Source: Patagioenas fasciata (lineage: Eukaryota; Chordata; Aves; Columbiformes; Columbidae). Taken from it: DNA of 64,000 nt. Under the pieces are notes generated by a model that did no database searches, was not told the DNA's origin, and worked only from the letters and a program-made list of their open reading frames with translations. Positions 47,775-59,709 of the stretch are shown in pieces (position 1 is the stretch's first letter; every line of letters starts with the position of its first letter). Where the stretch lies: positions 69,836,552 through 69,900,551 of the forward strand of contig NC_092524.1 in NCBI RefSeq assembly GCF_037038585.1. The letters run 5' to 3'. A program made the translations under genes and the position numbers.

Positions 47775-47963
47775 CCTCCATCAGACCATCCGCCTCCATC
47801 AGACCATCCACCTCCATCAGACCATCCACCTCCATCAGACCATCCACCTCCATCAGACCATCCACCTCCATCAAACCATCCGCCTCCATCAGACCATCCA
47901 CCTCCATCAGACCATCCGCCTCCATCAGACCATCCGCCTCCATCAGACCATCCACCTCCATCA
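47775..47963. repeat. 18-bp minisatellite (CCTCCATCAGACCATCCA)n, about 10.5 copies
   Basis: Units are nearly identical. The main variant is A or G at the final base (ACC or GCC at the junction); one unit has AAACC instead of AGACC. Since 18 is a multiple of three, all frames repeat; on the minus strand it gives a Gly-Leu-Met-Glu-Val/Ala-Asp hexapeptide repeat inside a 211-codon open frame (47374-48009) that I regard as spurious. High identity suggests recent expansion. Confidence 0.92.
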
Positions 47964-47999
47964 TGTCCCTGCCCATCCCGCACACACCACCAGCAGCTT

Positions 48000-48260
48000 C
48001 CAGCTTCACCCTGAGCTAGAAAAATTAAAGCTCATTACAGTTTAGCGCTCAGGGGCCCAGATTATGAATTAGCAAATAAATGAATATTTCCTGGTGGCAG
48101 GAGCTGAAGGAATTGGATTCTGCATTAGGCTGCCCACCTGATTAATGGCTGTTTTTCCCTAAGGTGGAGTTACTCTGCTCTTCTGGGTCTTGCGTTGCTT
48201 TTCTCTTTGCCTAGCATTACATTGATGGAATATAAAGCAATAAAGCGGTCTGGGCAGCGT
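48000..48260. promoter_or_regulatory. Possible conserved noncoding element in intron 1
   Basis: GATTATGAATTAGCAAATAA, CACCTGATTAATGGCTG and TTTAGCGCTCAGGGGCCC occur in unique DNA directly after the 18-bp minisatellite. Motif texture suggests an enhancer; nothing more can be shown. Confidence 0.22.
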
Positions 48261-48858
48261 TACACTGCAAGGGTCAAAGCCAGGAGGGAGTAGAAGTTTT
48301 CACGCAAGTTTCACCCTAACATTTGTCTCTCAATGGTGGGACAACATCCTCTTCTCCTTGCAAGCCTGGTGCTGTAGCTCCTCTGGCAGGGGGGGAAGGT
48401 GCAAATTGAGCTGAACACCACGATTTGGCACAGCTGGCAGCATCCCCACCATGCAGGCAGCTCCTTATTGCAGCCCCAGCCAGGGCTCTTCTCCACTCCC
48501 TCATCTTTCTTCCCTTTCCTCCACATCACTGCTAAATAATGCAAAAGAGAATGCTGCAAATCAGCCACTTTTCCTGCAATCTCTCCCCAAAATTTAGCAC
48601 GGCTTGACTTTTTTTCCTCTGCACATGAGCAAGGCTGCCAGTACAAAGCCAATGGTGGAGCTGTGTACAGGGGCACGTCTGCAGCCCCACAGCTGCAATT
48701 AATTCTGATTGTTAATTAAAGCAAGGCCAGGCGGGTACTGTGAGTTTCTTCTCAGAGTGGATCTGAGCAGCCTTGGAGTGAGTTTGTAAACCTGAGGTTC
48801 TTCTCTTCTAAATGTGAGTGGTTTTTTTACTTTATTTCATTGAAATTATTCATTTGTT

Positions 48859-48874
48859 GGGGGGGGGGGGGGGG
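48859..48874. repeat. Run of 16 G's
   Basis: An uninterrupted G homopolymer in MDGA2 intron 1. The length is likely to vary and may be affected by sequencing error. Confidence 0.85.
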
Positions 48875-51800
48875 AAGAAAAGGTATGTGTGAGAAGCCAG
48901 TGCTTTTTTTATATGCATTGTTTAAATAAATTAAAAATGGTGAGGGAGGTGGTTTCTTTGTTGTGGTGGTTGCTTTTTCTGTGGGCTCTTGAACAGATGT
49001 CATAGAGCAGGTTTGAGGTGGGTTCTTATCCTAGAGATGCATCCGGGGTCTGGTCTGCTGTGTTCTTCTCCAGGTTATCGCGTATTTTCCCAAATCCTGG
49101 TGAGGAAGAGAGAGAAATGGTGATTTTAAGGGGAGATGGGGCTCTGCGATGTGCCTGGTCTGAGTTCACTGTGGTCGGACCTGTAGCAAGGGGAAACATG
49201 GAACATTTTTCTCTTTTTGGGTTAAGTTGGAATTTCCAAGAGTTGCAAGAGTTATTCCAAGCGATCAGAATGGTTTGCCCAAGTCAAACTATACTGGGGG
49301 TTATTGTATTTTTTATTGTTGTTGTTTCACCTGCATGAGTGCTTGAACATAAAAGAGAAGGGGAGCTTCAAACAGGCGCTTCAAAATGAAAAGTTGAACT
49401 GCTTCACTTAAAAAGTCAAAACATTTAAATGTTTTCCAATTATTCAGAGAATGCTGTCAGGAATTCAAGGAACATGTCAGGCTTTGGAATTTAGCATTTT
49501 TATTGCTGTTTTGTGAGAGGAGAGAGAAGAAATGTCCCACTTGTGCTAGCACAGCACTCGGCTCCATCTGGTGTGTTGTGTCCTGAGTCTTAGGTCAATG
49601 AGAAACGAGCTGATCTCTGATAATAGACAAGAAAACCCATCCCTTTTCAGTAATTTCTCCTTTTATAATATGGTTGTACATGTGCTTATCGGCCTCTTTT
49701 TTTCTGACGTTTGGAGTGATCTGCTCTAAATGAGCAAGGCTGTTGTTGCTACTTGGTGGTCAGGTCCAACTCGTGATGCCAGCTGGGCTTTGTCTTGCCT
49801 GTAGTGTCGTATTGCAGCACCAATTGATTGATTAGCAATTAATCCGTCGTATGTGACTCCAAATGCTAACGGAGCTGTGGCTGAACAATTGTTGGAGGTG
49901 TCCCCATGCAGAAGCTGGGCTGTCCGTGTCAGCAGAAAATGGGACTAAGATGATTAATGTGTATGAATGATCTTTTTCTGTATTCACGGGATGTGACTTT
50001 AATCGGTGTTGGTTCCTGTGGATGTCCAGCCACTGTCTGCTCTTGGCCAAGCGCGTATTTCCATACAAACCCAAGATCTGCTTTATCTGTGGCCAACCAG
50101 ACTAAAGAGCTTTTCACTAATAAGCAGCAAGGCTGCTCATCTGTGGCAGAAGCTCTTGCATTTTTCTAGTTAGTTTAATTAATGTATATATTTTGCCTTA
50201 TATGAAAGTTTAACTTTACCTCAGGCACCTGAAGAAAAGAAATTACTGTTGCAGCTAAATATTCTCATAAAGAGAACGTTTTGTTGCCTGCAGCTACTCT
50301 GTGCTTGAGCAAGTAGAGCCATCAAACTTCTGGGGCTTTTAGAAGCGTAATATCAATACCCTAAAACTAAACTCCCATCCAGCAGAGTCCTATGGGACTT
50401 CACTAATGGGCTTTGCCGTCCCCCCGCACTCACGTAGGAGCCCTCTGAGAGCATCTCCCCAGTGTGGTGTGGTGAGTCAGAGAGGAGGGAGCGGGGTTCC
50501 TGGGTATTTTTGCTTTAAGGACGATGATAAGTTGTAGGAGTGATGCGCAGACTTGGGGCGAGCGTTAGAAATGAGTGCGTTTAACTGAGGAGTAGGTGCG
50601 AGTCCTTCCCTTCTGTGCTTACCAGCCAAGGTCTGAACTTGTCGTTCTTGGGTGGTTCACGATGTGCCTTTCACAGCTGATGTTCTGGAGAAACGGTGCC
50701 GTGTGTTCTGCCCGAGCTGTTCTGGCGATGGTGCATATGGGGTGGGGAAACCAGAAAACTGGATACTTTGCTACCTATGGACAGTGTGACCTTGGCAGTA
50801 GGAATTAAGCTATCTGGTGAACCCTGGGACAGAGCTGGCGGACACCAAGTGTGGAAACACAGCAGGGTGATGTTTAGCTGTGGGTATGGCTGTTTCTGAA
50901 GACCTTCCTCCTCTAGTTTGGTTGCTGTGGGTAAGAAGAACTTGAAATGGAGTAGGCAGGTTCCTTCCCTCCAGTGTTGTGGGCTGGTAGCCAGACTTGT
51001 TGCGCTGGATATGAATGTGGCAGATGGATCCATGAGTGCAAGTGTAGTCTTGTTCACCCACCCATGTGTTGCAAAGGTAGGGCAGACCCAGTGTTCACAT
51101 GACAAACAGAATTTGTGTTTAAGATACTTGCAGGTCCAACCTCTGAAGCAGTTGTATGGTTGTCTGTGTGCAAAAATGTCCAGTCCCCTGTCTGCAGCAA
51201 AACTCCTCATAGCTGGGAGCAAGGAAGATGCATAGTGGTCTTCTTCCCAGGATTTGGTTCCCTGCTGCTCTCTGGGATGCTCTTCTAGATGGAACCAAAG
51301 CTCATATGCTCCTTGATGCAGTGCCACCATCTACATGGTGTTCAGGCTGGGAGAAGTTTTACTGAAATGCATTGCTGTGAAGTGGCTGCATTCACATCCA
51401 GAGACTCTAAGCAAGTTCCCCTTGAGGCAGTAAGCCCTGGTGACTTTCATGCCGTGGGAGACATGAGTTTTGTCTCAGCACAGCAGGATATGGAGAGGAA
51501 ACCTTGAAGCCACCCAAGTGAGTGCAGTGAGTCAGCCGGGAGGAGGGTGGGAGAGGGCTGAGACCTCCGGGCACTGCTGCACTGCATCAGATCACACAAC
51601 CATGGCACTGTGGAATAACGATGAATAATATTTCTGAGTGACTCCAGATTTGCTGTAAACAAGATCATGATCTTGCTCTTGTGTTGTTCTCTTTATTAAT
51701 GGGTCAAAGCAGCTGGATGGATCACGTGTGGATGGTGCAGAGCTGCCTTGCTGGGTGCTGTGACTGGTGCTCCTGGCATCTTCCAGGGCTGATGGAAGTT

Positions 51801-52342
51801 CAGAGCTCTGGGCTCGGCTGGTTTCTGTTCGTGTTTCTCTAACTGCTGGTTAAAAACACAGCACGTGTAGTTCATGGGGGAAAATATTGCTCTGAACTCC
51901 AGAGTCTCTCCAGCACCAGTGCAATGGGTGAGTGAGGTTTCTCATGCCTCTGTTTTTGTTGGTGTGGAAGCACACTCGTGGTTGGAGGTGGAGAAGTTGT
52001 GAGCTGGTGTATCTATGACATCTCTGCTCAGATGCAGGAGCCCAGGTTTCCCTTTTCCCTCTAGGTATGAAGCACAGTTGTGGTGGGTGATGTCTCTGGA
52101 ACAGCTGTGCTGGAAACATGGCAGCTGTGAATGGGAGCAGGTGATACCTGAACTATGGGGCTATGATTCAGCCCTTGCACTGACTTGTATCATCTCTGCC
52201 GTTGATGTATCCTACTGCTGATACTGCCCAGTATCTGCTGTGCTTCCACTGAATGCTTCTGCATCCTGATGTCTCAGTGGTCTGTAATCTTTGAATGGTC
52301 CAAGTGTGTCAAACCCAACGTTGGCCAACTCCAGTTCATGTA
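48875..52342. other. Intron 1, unique DNA with one longer open frame
   Basis: A minus-strand frame of 219 codons (50671-51330) is the longest here outside GC-rich or tandem-repeat DNA. It has no recognisable domain, repeat or splice context; see findings. Confidence 0.5.
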
Positions 52343-52608
52343 GCATCACAGACTGGTTTGTGTTGAAGGGACCTTCCCAGCTCCCCCAGTGCCACCCCTG
52401 CCATGAGCAGGGACATCTTCACCAGCTCAGGTTGCTCAGAGCCCCGTCCAGCCTGGCCTGGGATGTCTCCAGGGATGGTTCATCCACCACCTCTCTGGCC
52501 AACCTGGGCCAGGCTCTCACCACCCTCAGGGCCAACAATTTCATGATATCCAGCCTGAATCCCCCCTCCTTTAGTTTAAAACCATCACCCCTTGTCTTAT
52601 TGCAACAG
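52343..52608 (-). mobile_element. CR1 3' fragment, reverse, in intron 1
   Basis: It carries complements of AAGGTCCCTTCAACACAAAC, CATCCCAGGCCAGGCTGGAC and CTAAAGGAGGGGGGATTCAG. It is the only clear antisense copy of this subfamily inside the intron. Confidence 0.93.
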
Positions 52609-53036
52609 TCCATGTAACCACGCTGGGCTGCAGGGTGTCCTCTCAAAGCCATCCTGATCTTCATCGGTTGGTCTCTTGGTTTCTGATGGGGGTTGCAAAT
52701 ACAGACAGGCAGAAATAAAGCAGATGGGAGTGTGCAGTAATGAGGACAGCTGAAGATTAATCAGTGGGTCAGCCGTGCTCCACCACCGAGAGCTGCACAG
52801 CCGTGGCTAATACAGGGATAAATTAAATTGCAACAGTAGTTAGGATGGGTGCTGAAATCCTGCTCCACAAATTGGCTGTGCAGTGAAATCTGTTGAGAGA
52901 GGCACCTGTCTATCATTGTTCCTATTTAAAGCTTAGTTTGTTTTTAGGATCTTGATTTTTTTTTTTTAAAAGCAGTTAAAAGCACTTTAACTCTTCCAGT
53001 GCCAACAAGGGGGAGAATTCAGCACAGAAAAGCCCT

Positions 53037-53131
53037 TTGACAGGTTGCCCAGAGAGGTTGTGGCATTTCCATCCTTGGTGATGATCTCTGGAGACCCCTT
53101 CCCACCTCAACCGTCCTGTGATTCTCCATTG
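53037..53131 (+). mobile_element. Degenerate CR1 3' fragment
   Basis: AGGTTGCCCAGAGAGGTTGT, then a shortened middle, CTTCCCACCTCAACCGTCCT and GTGATTCT. The segment between is deleted relative to other copies. Confidence 0.7.
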
Positions 53132-56100
53132 GCGTTGGCCCAACAGCCACTGCAGTCCTTGCAAGGACAGCCCTACTTATCCATTTTCTTCACTCTCTTT
53201 TTCCTCTAAAGCCAGCAAATACAGGTAATGTCCACTTGACCATTTGAAGACCAAGCCAAGGAAATAGAAGAGCAGGTATTGTCATGTTTTCTGCTGACAA
53301 GAACTGGAAAATCCTGCTTTTTTCTTATGCTGTCAAAAAATTGGTGGCTAAAATCCACTAGCAAACTAATTTTAATAGGATGTTATGTATCTTGAGTTAG
53401 AACTGTAAAGTGAGTCTTAAGGTGAGCGTGTGTGGGGAAGTGCTCTGCTTGTGCTGGGGCCCAGCAAATGGATATTCTGCTGTAAAAACCACATATTTCT
53501 AGCCTTATTTTATTATTTACCCATTAAACAGAATTCTTCTCTTATGCTTTTTTCTTGATGTGGAATCTGGCTGCTTGGTTTTGTGCTGTACCCTGCACGA
53601 CTGTGATACAGATGTTTCTATCGCGCTGTGCGTGCCCAGATGTGGTCGGGCTGATATCCGGGGCACCCCTCATGCCGTGTCCATGGAGGGTGACGGGAGC
53701 CCATGGGCTGCACATTAAGGAATCAGTCTTAGGATCATAAAGTGGGCAAAGCCCACCAGGTCTCTTCCAGGCACATTTGGTTTCTTGGCCGAGCCGGTCT
53801 CTATTTCATAAGCCTGTAATGACTCACTGGTGGGTTTGCTCTTGCAGGGATGAAAATGTGCTCCTTCCTTCCTCGCATCCTTCGGAGAGCGAATGTACAG
53901 CGCTTGGCTGCTTGTTCTGCATTTAATAGCTTATAAAGTACCATATGGAAGGATATTAAATGAAGCACGGGTTTTTTCTGGGGGATGGTAGTGCTGGTTC
54001 TGCTGAGGATGGCAGTTGTTTTTCTGGCTCTCTCTCTCATGTCTGTTGTGGAGTTTATGCCACATCTTGGAAGGGTTGATGCAGGTACAAGTAAATGCAT
54101 CTCTGGTTTTGGTTCTACCTTGCCCAAATTCTCCAGTTACATACGCAGGAATAATATGTAGTAACAAAAATTAGATGTGAGAACATGTGCCTAGTTCGGT
54201 CGTGTTAAAAGTAATAACTTCACTGGTGGAGCAAATCAGATGTATACTAGGTGGATGATGAGGATGATTTTGGAGGGGTTTAGAAACAATTTATTACAGC
54301 TCTTAAAGTTTCAGCCCTGACTCCCTGGTGGTGTTAAATAAAGATGTTGACTAAAAAAAGCTGTTGTGCATTGGAATATAAAGTTTACCCTGGCTAATGC
54401 TTATGTGTGTGTCTCACCTATTTGAGGAGGTTATTGGGGAGGCAGCTGTGCCTATGGAGGATGTGCCTGCCAGCTGTGTGGCACTGATGCTCAGCTGGGG
54501 GGTTTAGGCTGAGCCTAGGCAGAGCTCAGTGCTGATGTGATGAGGATAAGCTGAGCCTGGGACACCTGTAGTAGCAGTTCCCGGTGTTATTTTATCAATA
54601 TGTTATTCTTACATCTATCTCATCTTGTTGTTTGCCTTTTCTCTCTCTAATCCCATCGTTGACAAACTGCTCAGTACCTTTCCCATGTGCTCTGTGTTGG
54701 AGGTTTAACCCGTGGAGTTTATTTGCTTGACCACCAATGCAGCATGCGGGATATTTAAAATATCCCCAAAGGATCAAACCTCTCGCATTGCAGAGATGCT
54801 GTCGTGTGTCTGTGTCAGGAACGTTTCTCGTTTTAACTCGTTGGAGATGACTGTGAAGTAACAACAAAACCACGTACAGAATCAAGATCCCCTTAGGGTT
54901 GATTATTTTTTTCCTCAATTAAAATCTCAAGTTTACAGCTGCTCACTTAGAGCAGGAAATGCATTTTTCCACTTAAGAGTACAGTTGTGTCATTAACTTC
55001 ATAATTGTAAGACTGTGTTATTACACATTAAAATGTTAATAGAACTTACTTAAAGCATAGGGGTTTAAAGCAGAACTCTGCCAGGCTGTACAAGGCTGGT
55101 GATTTAATGGACCGGCGAGGGTGAACTATTTTATCTGTGTATGGACCTTAATTTGGGACTTAATTTGGATGCTCGCTGTGAGGTATCTGTGCTCGGGTAT
55201 CCCTGTGCAGGGAAAACAAGATTCCCCAAGTATTTAAGCTCTTGAGGTCTGGAAAGAGGCTGGTTTAACAATTTAAAAGCCATTTGGAGAGATGCGAAAG
55301 TCACCGGGGGACTCTGTTGGGTGGGAGGATGAGGAGAGAGATGGAAATAAAGGGAGAGAAGTGTGCCAAGGAGACCAATAAATAGCTTTAGCAGGGGCAG
55401 AAATCTAGACCCATTTTTCTTTTTGAGACAGATGTACTTGGCCTGCAAAGCCTTGAGGGTGAGACTGTGCTTGTGCATCACCTGTCACAGTGGGATGGCA
55501 GCTCCTGGCAGGGTTTCCAAGGCTTTATTGCAATGTAAATAATAATAATTAGCACGTCCTTATGAAGCAGTCATGGTAATGTTTAGTTTAAGGGAAAATA
55601 ACCCAGCAACAAAAGGAGAAGCGTTGTTAATTATTGTAAGAGGATCATTTGCCTTTCACAAAGGCATGGTGAATGCAGAAGGTGTGATACTGGGATCAAG
55701 GTGAGCTCGGAGTTGTTGCCCAATTCCAGGGTAATTTCTAGAGGGTCCTGTGGAACAGCTTCCATTTTTATGTATTTAAAAAAATCCCCAACGAAATTTT
55801 AAAGTTAAAAATCCAACAGGCTCTGCAGGGCTTGTCAGATTGTTGGCTTTTTAAGTAGGGAGGTGAAAAGGAGCTTTATGGAGAAATGAAGTGGGAATCG
55901 AAGGAAGGATGGTGATGGCTTTTTAAATAGTCTTGGAGTATCTTGTAGGTGCATCAAAGAAATATGGAGCAAATTCTCCCAAAACTTGAGCAGAGAGGTG
56001 GGGGATGAAGCGGTCTGGGCATCTGATTGAGGTCATAGGCGGTTAGTGCTCAATATGTGCTCTAATTAGCTCATTGAGAAAGACTTTCTCATGCTTTTTT

Positions 56101-57423
56101 AAGGAAAAACCTGCTGTTGACATGTGCTGGTATTGTAATTCAGCAGAATCCATCGTCCTTTGCCTGGGAAGAAACAAACCAAAAGCACAACAAACCAGAC
56201 TTTCCCCATTTCCACCATCCTACCCCTGTGTTGTAATGTTATGGATGTGAGTAGAACACTCCAGCGCGTTAGTGATACAGTGATGTTATAAATTGGTACA
56301 GCCTGGTCAGGTATTGTGTAGGATAAGGAAAGCAGCCCAGAAACAGAGACACTTAACTCTTCAAAAGCCTAAAAGCTTATGAAATGATGAAATACAAATA
56401 ATCCTAACGGTAGAGCTGTGTTATTACACATTTTGAGATATTGTGGTGTGTGCTCTTCAGGGTAAGTACATGATACCTCTCTTCTGATTCCCTGCAATAG
56501 TGGGAGCTGAAAGAGGTCTAGGACATGTGTTCAGAAAATATCTGTCTTCAGGGATTGCTTGTGTTTTCATTTTAAGATGAATCCTGGAGTTCATGTCCCT
56601 TCCTTAGCCTCTGAGCCTGGTTCTGTTGCGTGCCAGCTCCCCTCTAAGGGTTTGGGGACTGGTTTATTGCACTGATTTACTTTGCTCTGCCGTCTGGCAC
56701 AGACTTAAACTTCTTAAACTAAAGCACCCCATAGACCTCTGGCCCCTGCAGGAGGGAGCTCTGCCTCAGCAAAAGCAGCGGCATATACAGCAAAACAACT
56801 CGGGAAGTCTGCTGTGTTTTCAACCATGCATTTATTTTTATGGATTTTTAGGGGAGAAATGATGCAGAGCCTGCAGAAGGTGGAATGGGGACTTGAGAGT
56901 GCATAATGGCAGAGCAGCTGTATTTGGACAAAGCACGTCTGAAAAATGGGAAAATCTTTGAAGCAGCTCCCTTTGAAAGTGGCTCAGACACAATAGGAAG
57001 CTTTTGCTCTGGCCTTGCTGGAAAAAAGGGATTTATTGTTTCCTCTAAGATACTACAAGGTATCTTTTATTATCACCCATGGATGGTTGAGAGCACTAAC
57101 TCGGAGCCTTGACAGGTTTTATTTTAAAGGGAAGGGAGGGATAAAATGTCCAGGGGACATGTGGAGTTGGCAGAGTGCAGGCTGCTCACCAGATGGGCAT
57201 GGGGCTGCTTTGAACCGGAGATGCAGAGAATGGAAAAGGGTCCCCAGTGAGGTATCTGACTCAAACTGGCCATGCGGTTACTGTGCCATAAACAGGATCT
57301 CCTCCTGAACCCGTGCCTGCAATGCCCCGCACCCTGAACAAGTGGTTAAGTGGCATCGCATGAAGATGTTTATAATGCTGGATGCCTCATAAATCTTTCA
57401 TACTCACTGCAAATGGAAAACGT
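53132..57423. other. Intron 1, nothing recognised
   Basis: AT-rich unique DNA without repeats that I can name; a 12-T run lies just before it, at 52956-52967. Confidence 0.55.
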
Positions 57424-57490
57424 GGGTTAGTCCTAGAGTTAGGGTATGGTTGGACTCCATAGTCTTGAGGGTCTCTTCCAACCAAAACAA
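57424..57490 (+). mobile_element. CR1 3' tail fragment
   Basis: AGGGTATGGTTGGACTCCAT, TCTTGAGGGTCTCTTCCAAC and CAAAA; the terminal ATTCT words are lost. Confidence 0.8.
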
Positions 57491-57759
57491 CCTGCATCTT
57501 TGCAGTTCTTTTCCCTGCTCTTCCCCGCTTGCTTCTTTACATGTGGAAAAGAAAATTACAGGAAAAAAAGAAAATACAGAGTACTTTTTCATGTGTGAAG
57601 TTTGTAGCAGAACCAAACCCTGTTCTCAGCCTGAGCTGCACGGAGCTGTGCTGGGTGCGCAGAGCCATGCGCTGAGTTGTTGCATGTGGTGCCTGGAGGG
57701 CGAGGGGTGAAATCACAGTAAGTGTCCAAAAGCTGCTGGCAAAGTTAAGTTGGGGAATG

Positions 57760-58446
57760 ACCTATTAGAGAGCAGTGTAGGGGAAAGAGACCTGGGGGTC
57801 CTGGGGACAGCAGGGTGACCATGAGCCAGCACTGGGCCCTTGTGGCCAGGAAGCCAATGGTACCTGGGGTGGGTTAGAAGGGGGTGGTCAGTAGGTCAGA
57901 GAGGTTCTCCTGCCCCTCTGCTCTGCCCTGGGGAGACCACCCCTGGAATATTGTGTCCAGTTGTGGCCCCTCAGCTCCAGAAGGACAGGGAACTGCTGGA
58001 GAGAGTCCAGCGCAGCCACCAAGATGCTGAAGGGAGTGGAGCATCTCCCGTGTGAGGAAAGGCTGAGGGAGCTGGGGCTCTGGAGCTGGAGAAGAGGAGA
58101 CTGAGGGGAGACTCATTCCTGGGGATCAATATGGAAAGGGGGAGTGTCAGGAGGATGGAGCCAGGCTCTTCTCAGTGACAACCAGTGACAGGACAAGGGG
58201 TAATGGGTGCAAACTGGAACACAGGAGGTTCCACTTGAATATGAGAAGAAACTTGTTCCTGGTGAGGGTGTCAGAGCCTGGCCCAGGCTGCCCAGGGAGG
58301 TTGTGGAGTCTCCTTCTGTGCAGCCATTCAAACCCGCCTGGACACCTTCCTGTGGAACCTCAGCTGGGTGTTCCTGCTCCATGGGGGGATTGCACTGGAT
58401 GAGCTTTACAGGGCCCTTCCAGCCCCTGACATTCTGGGATTCTGTG
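57760..58446 (+). mobile_element. CR1 3' fragment, about 690 bp, in intron 1
   Basis: The longest copy here. AGAGAGCAGTGTAGGGGAAA opens it and ATTCTGGGATTCTGTGG closes it. It aligns end to end with 4101-4779 and shares long identical stretches. The true 5' limit may lie slightly before 57760. Confidence 0.94.
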
Positions 58447-59442
58447 GAAGGTGCTGAGTGAGTTCCCCTGTCTGAGCTGTGCTCCAAACCTTGGTGCCTC
58501 TGACTCTCTCCATCTGTTGAATTGGAGCTGGTCTGGATGAGTTTGGGTAGAGGAGGGATGGGCACTGGGGACCTTCACTTCCATTAGCAGCAGTCCCTGG
58601 TCAGAGTTGGGGAACTCCTGCTCCCATTTGTCATTCCAATTCTAATTTGTTTGTTTGTTTTGCAAGTGCATCCCAGCAGGTACAGCCGAGTGCGGTGTTA
58701 AAATGTCTTGGCATGAGATGCTGCTGTGCTTTTTCATAGTGTATCCCTGAAGACGTAGAGCAGGGAGCTACACAACGTGCTGCCACATGGGGCCCTTTTG
58801 TATGTAGATCCTCTTATTTGCTAATGGGATTTAGATTTAGACTTCCATCTAACTAACCTGAACGCTTGCCCTAAGGTAAGGCAGGCTTTTATACCTTGCA
58901 AAAGCAGTGTGTTAGATGAAGGGGCAAGCAGGTAGAGGCTTTACATGCCATGTTGTCTGTACTGTCACTGCAGAGCACTGCAAAAATCTCATGTCCCCCT
59001 GCAGCAGGGACCAAATTCCCTTTGAAAGGCTTTGCTTAATCCAGTGGCACTGGAAAACGTGTTCTGCTAGCTTGCAGATGCTTTTGTTGAAGCTGAAAAT
59101 GCTGTAAAGTGATGGGAGTGTGGGATGGTGTGGGGATGATGCTTGCTGAGCAGGTGTGATGGGCACTAACAGCCTTGTGGGAGATGTTCTGCCTTCAAAT
59201 TTGAGGTTAGACAGTCCATTCCAGTCCTTCTGCAAGGACTGAGGTGCAGGAGAGAAGCTGTAGATCTTCTAAAGGGTTGTGAGATTGCTGGGAAGTGTAC
59301 AGGGTTTTCTTTATGGTTTGCCTAGCTATGTATGTATCTGGGAAAACTGATTCTTTCCAAAATTCTGGCAGCTGACCAGGTGGTACCACAAAGTCCATTG
59401 GTGTATGGATATTGAGTTAAAAGTCATTGCATAATAGGAGAG

Positions 59443-59709
59443 AGCTGTTGCGATAAGGTCAACATATATATAACTAAACTAAAGGAGGGAGATTCAGGCC
59501 GGACATGAGGAAGGAATTGTTGGTCCTGAGGGTGGTGAGAGCCTGGCCCAGGTTGGCCAGAGAGGTGGTGGCTGAACCATCCCTGGAGACATCCCAGGCC
59601 AGGCTGGACGGGGCTCTGAGCACCCTGAGCTGGTGAAGATGGCCCTGTCATGGCAGGGGGGGCACTGGGGAGCTGGGAAGGTCCCTGCAACCCAAACTCT
59701 TCTATGATT
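59443..59709 (+). mobile_element. CR1 3' fragment
   Basis: AGCTGTTGCGATAAGGTCAA opens it; the usual AGGGGTGATGGTTT after it is replaced by a short CATATATATAAC run. The rest is standard through TTCTATGATTG. Confidence 0.9.

Noticed and set aside
47374-48009. 211-codon minus-strand frame with a hexapeptide repeat
   Set aside because: The repeat is the 18-bp minisatellite read in frame; the flanks show no domain or gene signals.
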